In this document: positions 1 to 7,663 of the stretch, piece after piece | Position numbering within the stretch: position 1 is the first letter of the stretch | Layout: every line of letters starts with the position of its first letter | Assembly: GCA_024684065.1 (NCBI GenBank) | Contig: JAIKXO010000081.1 | Location: forward strand, 1-48,950 | Origin: Lachnospiraceae bacterium | Lineage (GTDB): Bacteria > Bacillota_A > Clostridia > Lachnospirales > Lachnospiraceae | Direction: 5' to 3' | Length of the DNA: 48,950 nucleotides | Notes under the pieces: generated by a model | What the model was told of the DNA's origin: nothing | Seen by the model: the letters and a program-made list of their open reading frames with translations, nothing else | Database searches by the model: none | Position numbers and translations under genes: made by a program

Positions 1-111
1 CCAAGACGAGATATCCAGGGGCCCCTTGAGGACTACGAGGTAGATAGGGCGGAGGTGCAGGCGCCGCGAGGCGCAGAGCCGGCCGCTACTAATAGGCCCG
101 GTGCTTTTTCC
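1..111 (+). rRNA. 23S ribosomal RNA, 3' end (partial)
   Basis: The first ~110 bases match the conserved 3' tail of clostridial 23S rRNA: the segment around CCCCTTGAGGACTACGAGG, the GATAGGGCGGAGGTGCAG arm with its GC-rich hairpin, and the near-terminal CTACTAATAGGCCCGG. The gene enters from the left edge. The end is placed in the pyrimidine run around 105-111 and is approximate. No 5S rRNA follows before cheV. Confidence 0.93.
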
Positions 112-152
112 AGATGGATGTTCAGGTTCGGTTTTGAGGGCGCATGGCTATG

Positions 153-186
153 GCACATTTCAATACAGAAATGTGCTTTTTTATTA
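153..186 (+). terminator. Rho-independent terminator of the rRNA operon
   Basis: A perfect 9-bp stem (GCACATTTC at 153-161 with GAAATGTGC at 168-176) has a 6-nt loop and is followed by a run of T. It lies 40 bases past the 23S end, so the rRNA transcript closes here without a 5S gene. Confidence 0.85.
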
Positions 187-205
187 TATTATTTTTTATG
201 AATTA

Positions 206-234
206 TTGAATTCACTATGGTTCTTTGTTATAAT
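206..234 (+). promoter_or_regulatory. Sigma-A type promoter of cheV
   Basis: TTGAAT (206-211) and TATAAT (229-234) are separated by exactly 17 bp. The predicted start of transcription is near 241, about 34 bases before the cheV ATG. GAGGTGAAGG at 264-273 supplies the ribosome binding site. Confidence 0.8.
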
Positions 235-274
235 GATTTCAGTTTTATATTCTTTATGGGGATGAGGTGAAGGT

Positions 275-1177
275 ATGGATACAAAAATATTATTGGAAAA
301 TGGTACTAACGAGCTCGAAGTGCTGGAATTTAAACTGGGAGATAATTCTTACGGTATAAATGTTGCTAAGATAAGCGAGATTATTCCTTATGCTCCCGTT
401 ACACCGGTTCCTAATTCCCATCCGAGTATTGAAGGTATTTTTATGCCAAGGGATAAGATGATAACTGCGATCAGTCTTAAAAATGCTATGCAGTTAGGAG
501 AATCTACTCCTGATGGGTTATTTATAATCACGAATTTCAATAAGCTTGATGTAGCGTTTCATGTTGATAAGGTCATAGGAATAAGCCGTTTTTCATGGAA
601 GGATATTATAAAACCCGATTCAACGATAAATACGGAGGACGATGGGATCTCAACCGGAGTGATCAAGCTTGATGACAGACTTGTAATAATCCTTGATTTC
701 GAGAAGATCGTTACGGATATAAGTCCTGAAACCGGCCTGAAGGTTAATGAAGTGAACCAGCTTTCTGAAAGAGAGAGGAGCGATGCCTCTATTCTTATTG
801 CTGAGGATTCACATCTTCTCAATAAACTTATCTCGGATGCTTTGTCAACTGCCGGATATGTTAAGCAAAAGAGGACAGAGGATGGGTTAGAGGCCTGGAA
901 TTATATAAATAAATGTCTTTCAGAGGGAACTGTTGACAAGAATATAGATCTGGTCATTACAGATATTGAAATGCCCCAGATGGATGGACACAGGCTTACA
1001 AAGCTTATAAAGAGCGATGACAGGCTGAAGCATATTCCCGTTGTTATTTTCTCGTCCCTTGTAAATGATGAAATGAGAAAGAAGGGAGAATCCCTGGGAG
1101 CAAACGCTCAGTTATCCAAACCTGAAATAGGCAAGCTTGTTGAAGAGATTGACAGGCTGCTTTCATATCAGGTTTAA
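275..1177 (+). CDS. cheV: Chemotaxis coupling protein CheV (CheW domain plus receiver)
   Basis: CheV couples chemoreceptors to the CheA kinase and adapts the signal through its own receiver domain, at cytoplasmic receptor clusters. Residues about 11-145 form a CheW-like domain (pattern LEFKLGDNSYGINVAKISEI, then PNSHPSIEGIF). Residues about 172-298 form a receiver domain with the phospho-acceptor Asp at residue 230 in the run VITDIEMPQMDG and the conserved Lys in the run LSKPEIG. The 300-residue length is normal for CheV. The ATG at 275 is chosen because GAGGTGAAGG precedes it. It has its own promoter and terminator and so is a single-gene unit between the rRNA operon and the acidic membrane protein. 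It implies a motile organism. Confidence 0.93.
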   Translation: MDTKILLENGTNELEVLEFKLGDNSYGINVAKISEIIPYAPVTPVPNSHPSIEGIFMPRDKMITAISLKNAMQLGESTPDGLFIITNFNKLDVAFHVDKVIGISRFSWKDIIKPDSTINTEDDGISTGVIKLDDRLVIILDFEKIVTDISPETGLKVNEVNQLSERERSDASILIAEDSHLLNKLISDALSTAGYVKQKRTEDGLEAWNYINKCLSEGTVDKNIDLVITDIEMPQMDGHRLTKLIKSDDRLKHIPVVIFSSLVNDEMRKKGESLGANAQLSKPEIGKLVEEIDRLLSYQV

Positions 1178-1190
1178 ACAGCGATCCCTA

Positions 1191-1217
1191 AGGCCGGAGC
1201 GATCCGGCCTTTTTTTA
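1191..1217 (+). terminator. Rho-independent terminator after cheV
   Basis: A perfect 8-bp stem (AGGCCGGA at 1191-1198, TCCGGCCT at 1203-1210) with loop GCGA is followed by TTTTTT. It lies 14 bases after the cheV stop. Confidence 0.92.
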
Positions 1218-1516
1218 TTGCAACCGTCTGTTTCCTGAAATGCTTTGGACAGCTTGTTTATTTCCGGACTGCGGGCAATAACAAGGGCGACAGAATAAGA
1301 GCGTCAGAGTGGCGTCAGAGTGGTCAGATACTTTTTATTTCTATTAACGCTCCGTTATGATATACTATAATATCGGAGATATAATAATTACCGATATGAT
1401 CTGCTGTCAGAAGCTAAAAGGAGTTCCGATGATCATTGTACGGTGCATTAATATGTGCCTTTTATCGGAGCCCTGATGAGCAGGTTTCGCTAAGATCCAT
1501 CCTGTGAGGTATTGGT
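1218..1516 (+). other. Intergenic leader before the acidic membrane protein gene
   Basis: No gene is seen in these 299 bases. They hold an 11-bp tandem duplication GCGTCAGAGTG (1301-1311 and 1312-1322) and a TATAAT at 1366-1371 without a convincing -35. A long 5' leader follows, with short pairings: ATATCGG at 1370-1376 with CCGATAT at 1391-1397, and TCCGAT near 1425 with ATCGGA about 40 bases later. I could not match the leader to a known riboswitch class. Confidence 0.4.
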
Positions 1517-4213
1517 GTGAATACTGAAGAATATTTGGATAGTCTGTTGAGAAGCGTCACAGGGGAGGCGCCTCCGGAAAAGAAAATAATAAAAGACGAA
1601 GATGACATTGATCATGTGACACCTTCGGTTTCGTTATCCGAATTTGTTAACGGACTGTATCCGGGTGAAAATGAACCTGTACAGGAGCCCGTATATTCAG
1701 GAGAGGCTGAGCAGGAGCCTTTATATTCCGGTGAACCGGAAAGTGTTTATTCATTCGATTCCGGAATGGAGTCTGCGTATACAGACGAAACAGAAACCGA
1801 GCCTGAATATGAAGGAGAGCAGGAAGCTTATTATGAAAACGGTTACGAAGCCGAAGCTCAGTCTGTATCGTCTGAACAGATCTTTTCCGAGGAGGAGGAA
1901 ACAGTTTCAGAAACGGTGGATCCATCAGGATATGATCTCGATGCAGAGCCGGTCCTTGAGACGGATTCGGAAACAGATGCTTTTATCCCTGAGGAGGGAG
2001 CAGAGCCGTCAGAGAATGTAGAATATCCTTCAGAAGATTATGAATACGGGGATACCTCTATAGCAGAGGAAGAGAGCTTAGAGGGGGAGACTTACACTGA
2101 AGATCCTTCCGGATATGGCTATGATGGCGGAGTTGATAATACCGGGGATTCCTACGAAACAGAGGATATAGCAGAGTCCGCCTACGAAGGTGAAACAGAT
2201 GAAGAAAAAATATACGATCCGGATAATGCGGATCCCGATCTGGATCCGCTTAAGATGCAGGAATACGGTTTCGATCCGGATGATATGCCTGAAGATACCG
2301 GGGATATGATTACAGAAACGGAGACCGCAGAGGATCTTAGTTTTGAAGCGGAGGCTCAAGATGACCCCGGCGCTGAACCGGGATCAGAAGATCAGCCGGG
2401 CACAGAACCAGAAGCAATGGATTATGAAGAACCGGAGTCAGAGCCTGAAAACAACCCGGAAGAAGACACAGGAGCAGGGGACGCAGACGAACCGGAAATG
2501 CCTGATGCCATGATGAGCCAGGACGATCTGGATGCACTTCTCAGCTCACTCGATGATATGGGAGATCCCACGACCTCGCATGAGGAAGTGCTGGGAGGTT
2601 CAGATCCTGCAGAATCGTTATCCGATGTGGAGGAAGAAGGAAGAGCTTCTGCAGACGAAAACGGCATGGATAGAGCTGAGCCGGGTGAGGGCTCTGCAGC
2701 AGACGAAAGTGATGGAAGTAATGATGATCCGGGTGCTTCTTCGGAAGAACCTGCGTCTGTTTTGGATGAATCCTTAAGCCAGGAAGATATTGAAGCCCTT
2801 TTAGAGAGGGCCGCAAATGGTGAAGAAGATGAAGAGGAGGCCTCTTCCAAAGGGGCTGAAGAGCTTAAGGATCTGCTTGCCGCGGGAGAAGGAGATATGG
2901 ATATTTCCGAGATAAGCGATCTTCTCGAAAAGGATGAAAAGAATGAGGCGGTCGATCCTTCCGTAGCTGCAATAATGGATGATAATGAGGATGCTGCAGG
3001 CGCGCTCTTTGGTGAGGATTCCGAATCACCTCCGGCTAATGACAGGAAGGCAAAACGGGAACAGAAAAAGAAGGAAAGGCAGAGAAAAAAGGAAGAGAGA
3101 AAGCGGAAAAAAGAAGAAAAGAGACTCGCAAAGCTTGCAAAAAAACAGAAAAATAAAGGTGAGGTCCCGGAAGCAGATGACAGCGGGAATCTTGACGCCG
3201 AGATGCAGGAAGCTTTGGATTCAGGGCTTATAGATAAAGAACAGTTCGAAGATCTTAAGCAGGAAAAGGAAAAAGAAGACAAAGCAAAGGAAAAGAAGGG
3301 CTTTTTCGCAAAGATCGTCGATGCTCTTATGGAAGAGGAAGAGGACGATAGAAAGTTCGCCGAGGAGACTGCTGTTGATATCGCAAAGGCCGGGGCATCG
3401 GATAATGAAAAGATCTTAGCCGAGCTTGAAGATCAGAGCGCTCCTGAGGAGACTGCAAAAAAGAAGGAGAAGAAAGCAAAGCCCCAAAAGGCAAAAAAGA
3501 AAAAAGCAAAGCCAAAGAAGGCTGCAAAACCCAAAAAACCGCCAAAGCCCAAAAAACCGAAAAAACCCAGCTACATTAATACCGGGCCTGACCTGAACGT
3601 GCCGAAGAAAAAAGTGATCCTTGTTATGTTCATGTGCATGTCTTTGGGTGTTCTTGCAGGAATAATGGCTGTTGTCATACCGTTTTATTCCGATATGAAA
3701 AATGCAAGGATCGGATTTGAAGATGATAATTACAAACAGGTATTCATGGATCTGACTGCCCACAGGCTGACAGAGGAGGAACAGGAGCTTTACGATAAAA
3801 ATCTCATCCTGTACAAGGTGAGCAGAAGGTATGATTCATATAGTAATTACATGGCTCTCGGAATGAGGACCGAGGCTTTGAATTCGCTGGTACAGGGAAT
3901 AAAGGTTATAGGACAGGAGGAGAGAAAGGCTGTCGAATATGGTGTTTCCGAAAGATTTGATTTTCTGGCAAACAAAATAATCGATTCCCTTCAGAATACC
4001 TTTGGAGTGACCATAGATCAGGCCCAGAGCTGGCTTGCGATCAAAAACAGCGAGGAATATACAAGAACCCTGCAGGACTATGCCGAAGGCCGCATGACAG
4101 GTCCTGATGCTGTTTCAGAACCTTCCTCAGAATCTCCTGCCGAAAACCCTTCGGAACCTTCCTATAATTCTCTGATAGAGGCAGAGGAGTCGGAATTCGG
4201 AGGCAATTTATGA
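1517..4213 (+). CDS. Large acidic single-pass membrane protein with FliM-like EIDALL motifs
   Basis: I do not recognise a family. The 898 residues fall into zones. Residues 1-330 are strongly acidic, Tyr/Glu/Pro rich and probably disordered. Several short motifs resemble the CheY-P-binding N-terminus of FliM (LSQxEIDALL): EEYLDSLL at residues 4-11, MSQDDLDALL at 333-342, LSQEDIEALL at 420-429 and SEISDLLEK around 464-472. Two very Lys-rich stretches follow (about 509-560 and 640-690). A transmembrane helix lies at about 700-724, then a ~150-residue folded tail that ends in a Ser/Pro/Glu-rich stretch. The positive charge before the helix places the N-terminus in the cytoplasm. The GTG start is supported by GAGG at 1506-1509. 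Its stop overlaps the hisH start (ATGA). A role linked to CheY-type receivers is inference only. Confidence 0.75.
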   Translation: MNTEEYLDSLLRSVTGEAPPEKKIIKDEDDIDHVTPSVSLSEFVNGLYPGENEPVQEPVYSGEAEQEPLYSGEPESVYSFDSGMESAYTDETETEPEYEGEQEAYYENGYEAEAQSVSSEQIFSEEEETVSETVDPSGYDLDAEPVLETDSETDAFIPEEGAEPSENVEYPSEDYEYGDTSIAEEESLEGETYTEDPSGYGYDGGVDNTGDSYETEDIAESAYEGETDEEKIYDPDNADPDLDPLKMQEYGFDPDDMPEDTGDMITETETAEDLSFEAEAQDDPGAEPGSEDQPGTEPEAMDYEEPESEPENNPEEDTGAGDADEPEMPDAMMSQDDLDALLSSLDDMGDPTTSHEEVLGGSDPAESLSDVEEEGRASADENGMDRAEPGEGSAADESDGSNDDPGASSEEPASVLDESLSQEDIEALLERAANGEEDEEEASSKGAEELKDLLAAGEGDMDISEISDLLEKDEKNEAVDPSVAAIMDDNEDAAGALFGEDSESPPANDRKAKREQKKKERQRKKEERKRKKEEKRLAKLAKKQKNKGEVPEADDSGNLDAEMQEALDSGLIDKEQFEDLKQEKEKEDKAKEKKGFFAKIVDALMEEEEDDRKFAEETAVDIAKAGASDNEKILAELEDQSAPEETAKKKEKKAKPQKAKKKKAKPKKAAKPKKPPKPKKPKKPSYINTGPDLNVPKKKVILVMFMCMSLGVLAGIMAVVIPFYSDMKNARIGFEDDNYKQVFMDLTAHRLTEEEQELYDKNLILYKVSRRYDSYSNYMALGMRTEALNSLVQGIKVIGQEERKAVEYGVSERFDFLANKIIDSLQNTFGVTIDQAQSWLAIKNSEEYTRTLQDYAEGRMTGPDAVSEPSSESPAENPSEPSYNSLIEAEESEFGGNL

Positions 4214-4815
4214 TAGCAGTTATTGATTATGATGCGGGAAATATAAAAAGTGTCGAAAAAGCCGTTGAAAAGCTTGGAGGAAAGCCGATCCTTACAAGGA
4301 GCCCTGAGGAGATAATGAACGCGGATAAGGTTATCCTGCCGGGAGTTGGAGCCTTTGGTGATGCTATGGAAAGGCTTGAGACCTATGGGCTTGTACCTGT
4401 TATCAGAAAGGTGTGCAACGAAAGTATCCCGTTTTTGGGGATCTGTCTGGGGCTTCAGCTTTTGTTTGAGGACAGTGAGGAGTCGGCAGGAGTTAAAGGG
4501 CTCGGGGTGCTTAGAGGTCACATAAGGCGCATTCCATTAGGAGAATATAAGAAAATCCCCCATATAGGCTGGAATTCACTGGAGCTTAAAGAAGACGGGA
4601 GGCTATTTAAGGGTATATCCCCCGGAGCTTACGTGTATTTCGTCCACAGCTATTATCTTGATGCCGGAGATAAGAGCATAGTAAAAGCCACAACGGAATA
4701 TAACGTTACGATAGATGCTTCGGTTGAGAAAGGCAACATATTTGCGTGCCAGTTCCATCCGGAGAAAAGCGGTGAAGTAGGCCTTAAGATATTGCAGAAT
4801 TTTTTGGAGCTATAA
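4210..4815 (+). CDS. hisH: Imidazole glycerol phosphate synthase, glutaminase subunit HisH
   Basis: HisH releases ammonia from glutamine and passes it to HisF for the fifth step of histidine synthesis, which also yields AICAR. This is a class I glutamine amidotransferase of 201 residues, the normal length. The nucleophile Cys79 sits in GICLGLQ, and the His183/Glu185 pair in [17 protein letters not shown] is the conserved HisH loop. The ATG at 4210 overlaps the preceding stop by four bases, so translation is probably coupled. hisF follows two bases after its stop. The other his genes are not in the window. Confidence 0.96.
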   Translation: MIAVIDYDAGNIKSVEKAVEKLGGKPILTRSPEEIMNADKVILPGVGAFGDAMERLETYGLVPVIRKVCNESIPFLGICLGLQLLFEDSEESAGVKGLGVLRGHIRRIPLGEYKKIPHIGWNSLELKEDGRLFKGISPGAYVYFVHSYYLDAGDKSIVKATTEYNVTIDASVEKGNIFACQFHPEKSGEVGLKILQNFLEL

Positions 4816-4817
4816 TC

Positions 4818-5582
4818 ATGTATACAAAGAGAATAATCCCCTGCCTTGATGTTCATGCGGGAAGAGTGGTCAAGGGAGTTAATTTTGTTAATCTCAGGGA
4901 TGCGGGCGACCCGGTTGAGATCGCTGCTGCCTATGACAGGGCCGGAGCGGACGAACTTGTGTTTCTTGATATTACTGCGTCTTCCGATGAGAGAGAGACT
5001 GTCGTTGATATGGTCAGAAGGGTTGCGCAACAGGTGTTTATACCCTTTACGGTCGGAGGAGGGATAAGAAGCGTCGAGGACTTTAAAAGGATACTGAGGG
5101 AGGGCGCGGACAAGGTCTCGGTAAATTCCGCGGCGATCGGCAATCCCGGGCTTATTTCGGAAGCGGCATATAAATTCGGAAGTCAGTGTGTCGTTGTGGC
5201 GATAGATGCAAGACGGCGCTCTGATGGAAGCGGGTGGAATGTATACAAAAACGGCGGAAGGATAGATACCGGGCTGGATGCGGTAAAATGGGCCATAAAG
5301 GCATTTGAACTCGGGGCCGGGGAGATTCTTTTGACAAGCATGGACTGTGACGGCACCAAGGCGGGATATGACCTCGAGCTTACGAGAACAATATCCGAAA
5401 ATGTTGATATACCGGTTATTGCTTCAGGAGGTGCGGGTACCATGGAACATTTTTATGAGGCATTTACCGAGGGAAAGGCTGATGCGGGGCTCGCGGCTTC
5501 CCTGTTTCATTTTAAGGAGCTGGAGATCGGCACATTAAAGGAATATCTCGCGGATAAAGGCATATCAGTCAGGAGGCTGTAG
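4818..5582 (+). CDS. hisF: Imidazole glycerol phosphate synthase, cyclase subunit HisF
   Basis: HisF is a (beta/alpha)8 barrel that converts PRFAR and ammonia into imidazole glycerol phosphate and AICAR. Both catalytic aspartates are visible: Asp11 in [13 protein letters not shown] and Asp130 in VVAIDARR. The phosphate-binding loops VGGGIRS and IASGGAG are intact. The 254-residue length is typical. It forms the heterodimer with HisH, encoded two bases upstream. The ung start codon follows its TAG directly. The last codons contain the AGGAGG that serves ung. Confidence 0.97.
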   Translation: MYTKRIIPCLDVHAGRVVKGVNFVNLRDAGDPVEIAAAYDRAGADELVFLDITASSDERETVVDMVRRVAQQVFIPFTVGGGIRSVEDFKRILREGADKVSVNSAAIGNPGLISEAAYKFGSQCVVVAIDARRRSDGSGWNVYKNGGRIDTGLDAVKWAIKAFELGAGEILLTSMDCDGTKAGYDLELTRTISENVDIPVIASGGAGTMEHFYEAFTEGKADAGLAASLFHFKELEIGTLKEYLADKGISVRRL

Positions 5583-6257
5583 ATGGCGGCAATTGATAAT
5601 GACTGGAAGGAACCTCTTTCAGAGGAGTTCAGGAAGCCATATTATAAAAAGCTTTACAATACGATCAGAAACGAATATAAGACCCATACCGTCTATCCTT
5701 CCCCGGATGATCTGTTCAGTGCATTTGAATATACTCCGCTTGGGAGTGTAAAGGCAGTGATCCTTGGGCAGGATCCTTATCATGAGCCGGGGCAGGCTCA
5801 TGGGCTGTGTTTTTCCGTAAAGCCAGGAACTCCGGTTCCTCCGTCACTTGAGAATATCTATAAGGAGCTTGGAGATGATCTGGGACTTAAGGTGCCAAAC
5901 AACGGTTATCTTGAGAAATGGGCAAGGCAGGGTGTGCTTCTTTTGAATACTGTGCTTACCGTGAGGGCACACAGGGCAAATTCCCATCAGGGGATAGGAT
6001 GGGAGGAGTTTACCGATGCCGTCGTAAGGATACTTAACGGACTTGACAGGCCGATCGTATTTATGCTCTGGGGACGCCCGGCACAGCAGAAGTGCGAGAC
6101 TCTTAACAATCCGGCGCACCTGATACTGAAGGCTCCGCATCCGAGCCCGCTTTCCGCATACCGGGGCTTTTTCGGATGCAGGCATTTCAGTAAGGCCAAT
6201 GAGTTTTTAAAAAACAACGGCTGTGAGCCTATAGACTGGCAGATAGAGGATATATGA
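5583..6257 (+). CDS. ung: Uracil-DNA glycosylase (family 1)
   Basis: Ung removes uracil from DNA, starting base-excision repair. The water-activating loop GQDPYHEPGQAHG carries Asp64, the same number as in E. coli, and the HPSPLSAYRGF loop carries His186. The 224-residue length is normal for family 1. The ATG directly follows the hisF TAG and is preceded by AGGAGG inside hisF. Its TGA overlaps the ATG of the next gene, which places it in the hisHF transcript. No functional link to histidine synthesis is known; it is probably a housekeeping passenger. Confidence 0.96.
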   Translation: MAAIDNDWKEPLSEEFRKPYYKKLYNTIRNEYKTHTVYPSPDDLFSAFEYTPLGSVKAVILGQDPYHEPGQAHGLCFSVKPGTPVPPSLENIYKELGDDLGLKVPNNGYLEKWARQGVLLLNTVLTVRAHRANSHQGIGWEEFTDAVVRILNGLDRPIVFMLWGRPAQQKCETLNNPAHLILKAPHPSPLSAYRGFFGCRHFSKANEFLKNNGCEPIDWQIEDI

Positions 6258-7423
6258 AAAATAATACTGTGTTGGCGGTTATTGAGATCATAATCGCCAT
6301 AGCGATAATAATCGGTATATGGTTCGGCGTCTATTATTATATGGCTTATAATTCGGAGGACCTTCGGATGGGCTCTGTTGTGGCAAGGGGAAACGAGCTC
6401 ATGGAGGAGGAGAACTATTATGAAGCTATTGACAAGTATGATGAAGCCCTTGAGTTTGACCCGGAAAATACGGAACTGAGAAAAGCCATTTCACATGCCT
6501 ATATTAAGCTTGGCGACAGCCTCGGTTATTCGGATGAAGCGATACAGGCTTACGAAAACTCATTGTTATACGTTCCTGACAATAAAAACGCATTCTGGGG
6601 TATCTATAAGATATATGACGGGCGCGAGGATGAGGATTCCGTTATCGGGATCCTGACAAGAGGGCACGAAGCGACAGGTGATCCGGATATGCAGACAATA
6701 GTCGATAATATCCAGATCGAACGCGCAAGGATACAGGCCGAAGAAGAGGAAAGGCTTAAGGAGGAGGCTGAGAGAGCAGCCATAGAGTCTGCACATAACG
6801 ACCTGATGCAAAAGCTCTATGAATGCTTTGAACAGGGAAATATCGATAAGGTCAAGGAGCTTGTAAGGCAGGAAGAATTCATCGCTCTTACGGATGAGAT
6901 CGTAAATAAGGAAACCTCATATTATTACGGAGAAAGAGGAGAAGACGGGAAGCGGAACGGCAAAGGAGCCGCTGCCTATATGGACGGCTATTACTATTTC
7001 GGGGATTTTTCCGATGACCTTCGGGAAGGTAAGGGCATCTGGATCAGGGCCGTTTATTCGGAAAGCTCAGCCATGGGATCTTCGATATATGAGGGAGACT
7101 GGTCAGGCGATAAGCCCAACGGTAAAGGTACCCAGACGAATAATTACTATGCGGACAGACTTTCACAGGGAGGGATGACGAAGCAGGTCATAAGCGGAGG
7201 ATATAAGGACGGGCTTGAAGACGGGACCATGACGCTTACTGGGAATCTCAAATCCGGAGGGAGTGTCAGATATCAATACGAGGCTCATGACGGGGTAGCC
7301 TCAAAGTCCAGCAACGAAGATTCCAAAGTACCCGGACAATATATAATAGCCAAGTCCGCAGACGGAAGCTCGAACCTGACTTCCGACGGCTCAAAGAGGG
7401 GAGTAGGAGGCTTTACGGAGTGA
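6254..7423 (+). CDS. Membrane-anchored TPR and MORN-repeat protein
   Basis: The function is unknown. The 389 residues start with one uncleaved transmembrane helix (about 6-28). Next come TPR-like helices (about 40-135, with the pattern EENYYEAIDKYDEALEFDP), a charged coiled-coil stretch (about 150-185, Glu/Arg/Ala rich), and MORN-type repeats from about 215 on (YYGERGEDGKRNGKG, YFGDFSDDLREGKGIW, YEGDWSGDKPNGKGTQ, GGYKDGLEDG). MORN strands usually serve as a beta-sheet scaffold; the substrate is unknown. Most of the protein probably faces outside the cell. The start overlaps the ung stop (ATGA). It is the last gene of the 1517-7423 run. Confidence 0.85.
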   Translation: MKNNTVLAVIEIIIAIAIIIGIWFGVYYYMAYNSEDLRMGSVVARGNELMEEENYYEAIDKYDEALEFDPENTELRKAISHAYIKLGDSLGYSDEAIQAYENSLLYVPDNKNAFWGIYKIYDGREDEDSVIGILTRGHEATGDPDMQTIVDNIQIERARIQAEEEERLKEEAERAAIESAHNDLMQKLYECFEQGNIDKVKELVRQEEFIALTDEIVNKETSYYYGERGEDGKRNGKGAAAYMDGYYYFGDFSDDLREGKGIWIRAVYSESSAMGSSIYEGDWSGDKPNGKGTQTNNYYADRLSQGGMTKQVISGGYKDGLEDGTMTLTGNLKSGGSVRYQYEAHDGVASKSSNEDSKVPGQYIIAKSADGSSNLTSDGSKRGVGGFTE

Positions 7424-7663
7424 TAAATACCTTACCGGAGGTTAGGGAAACGCTGATTAAAGCGTTTCCCGCGCGAAAATCAATTCGACATTTGTTTACA
7501 AATGTCGAATAAGCCCGCGGGCACGAAGTGCCCTTCCTTGGCGGATTTCTGCGCATCTTGCCGGAGGCATCTAAGGAAAAACTGACTTAATCAGTTTTTC
7601 CTTAGATGATACTGTATACTTAAGGCTATGGCTTAAGGGAATTAAGAGGAGAAGAGGAGAAAG
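7424..7663. repeat. Cluster of four hairpins between the MORN gene and lysA
   Basis: There is no gene here. Four inverted repeats stand in a row: GGGAAACGC/GCGTTTCCC (7445-7470), TTCGACATTTG/CAAATGTCGAA (7484-7509), GGGCAC/GTGCCC (7519-7533) and a 15-bp perfect stem from CTAAGGAAAAACTGA (7571-7605). The second resembles hairpin H2 of the interspersed element seen later, but the order and flanks differ, so I treat the cluster as a distant or composite relative. It may also end the upstream transcript. GAGGAG before 7664 is the lysA ribosome binding site. Confidence 0.6.

Noticed and set aside
116..274. A 5S rRNA gene after 23S
   Set aside because: There is too little space before the terminator and cheV promoter, and no 5S-like sequence is present.
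1372..1516. A riboswitch before the acidic membrane protein gene
   Set aside because: Only short, interrupted pairings are visible, and I could not match the conserved core of cyclic di-GMP, lysine, SAM or other known classes.
2422..3282. A 286-residue Ser-rich frame on the minus strand
   Set aside because: It is antisense to the acidic/Lys-rich coding region (Glu codons read as Ser/Phe/Leu in reverse), a common artefact.
4210..5582. hisH/hisF as sugar-amidation genes of surface glycan synthesis
   Set aside because: Both proteins keep standard histidine-pathway residues, and no WbpG-like amidotransferase or sugar-nucleotide genes are near.
7424..7663. A lysine riboswitch before lysA
   Set aside because: The gap contains simple perfect hairpins and none of the conserved lysine-riboswitch core segments I would expect.
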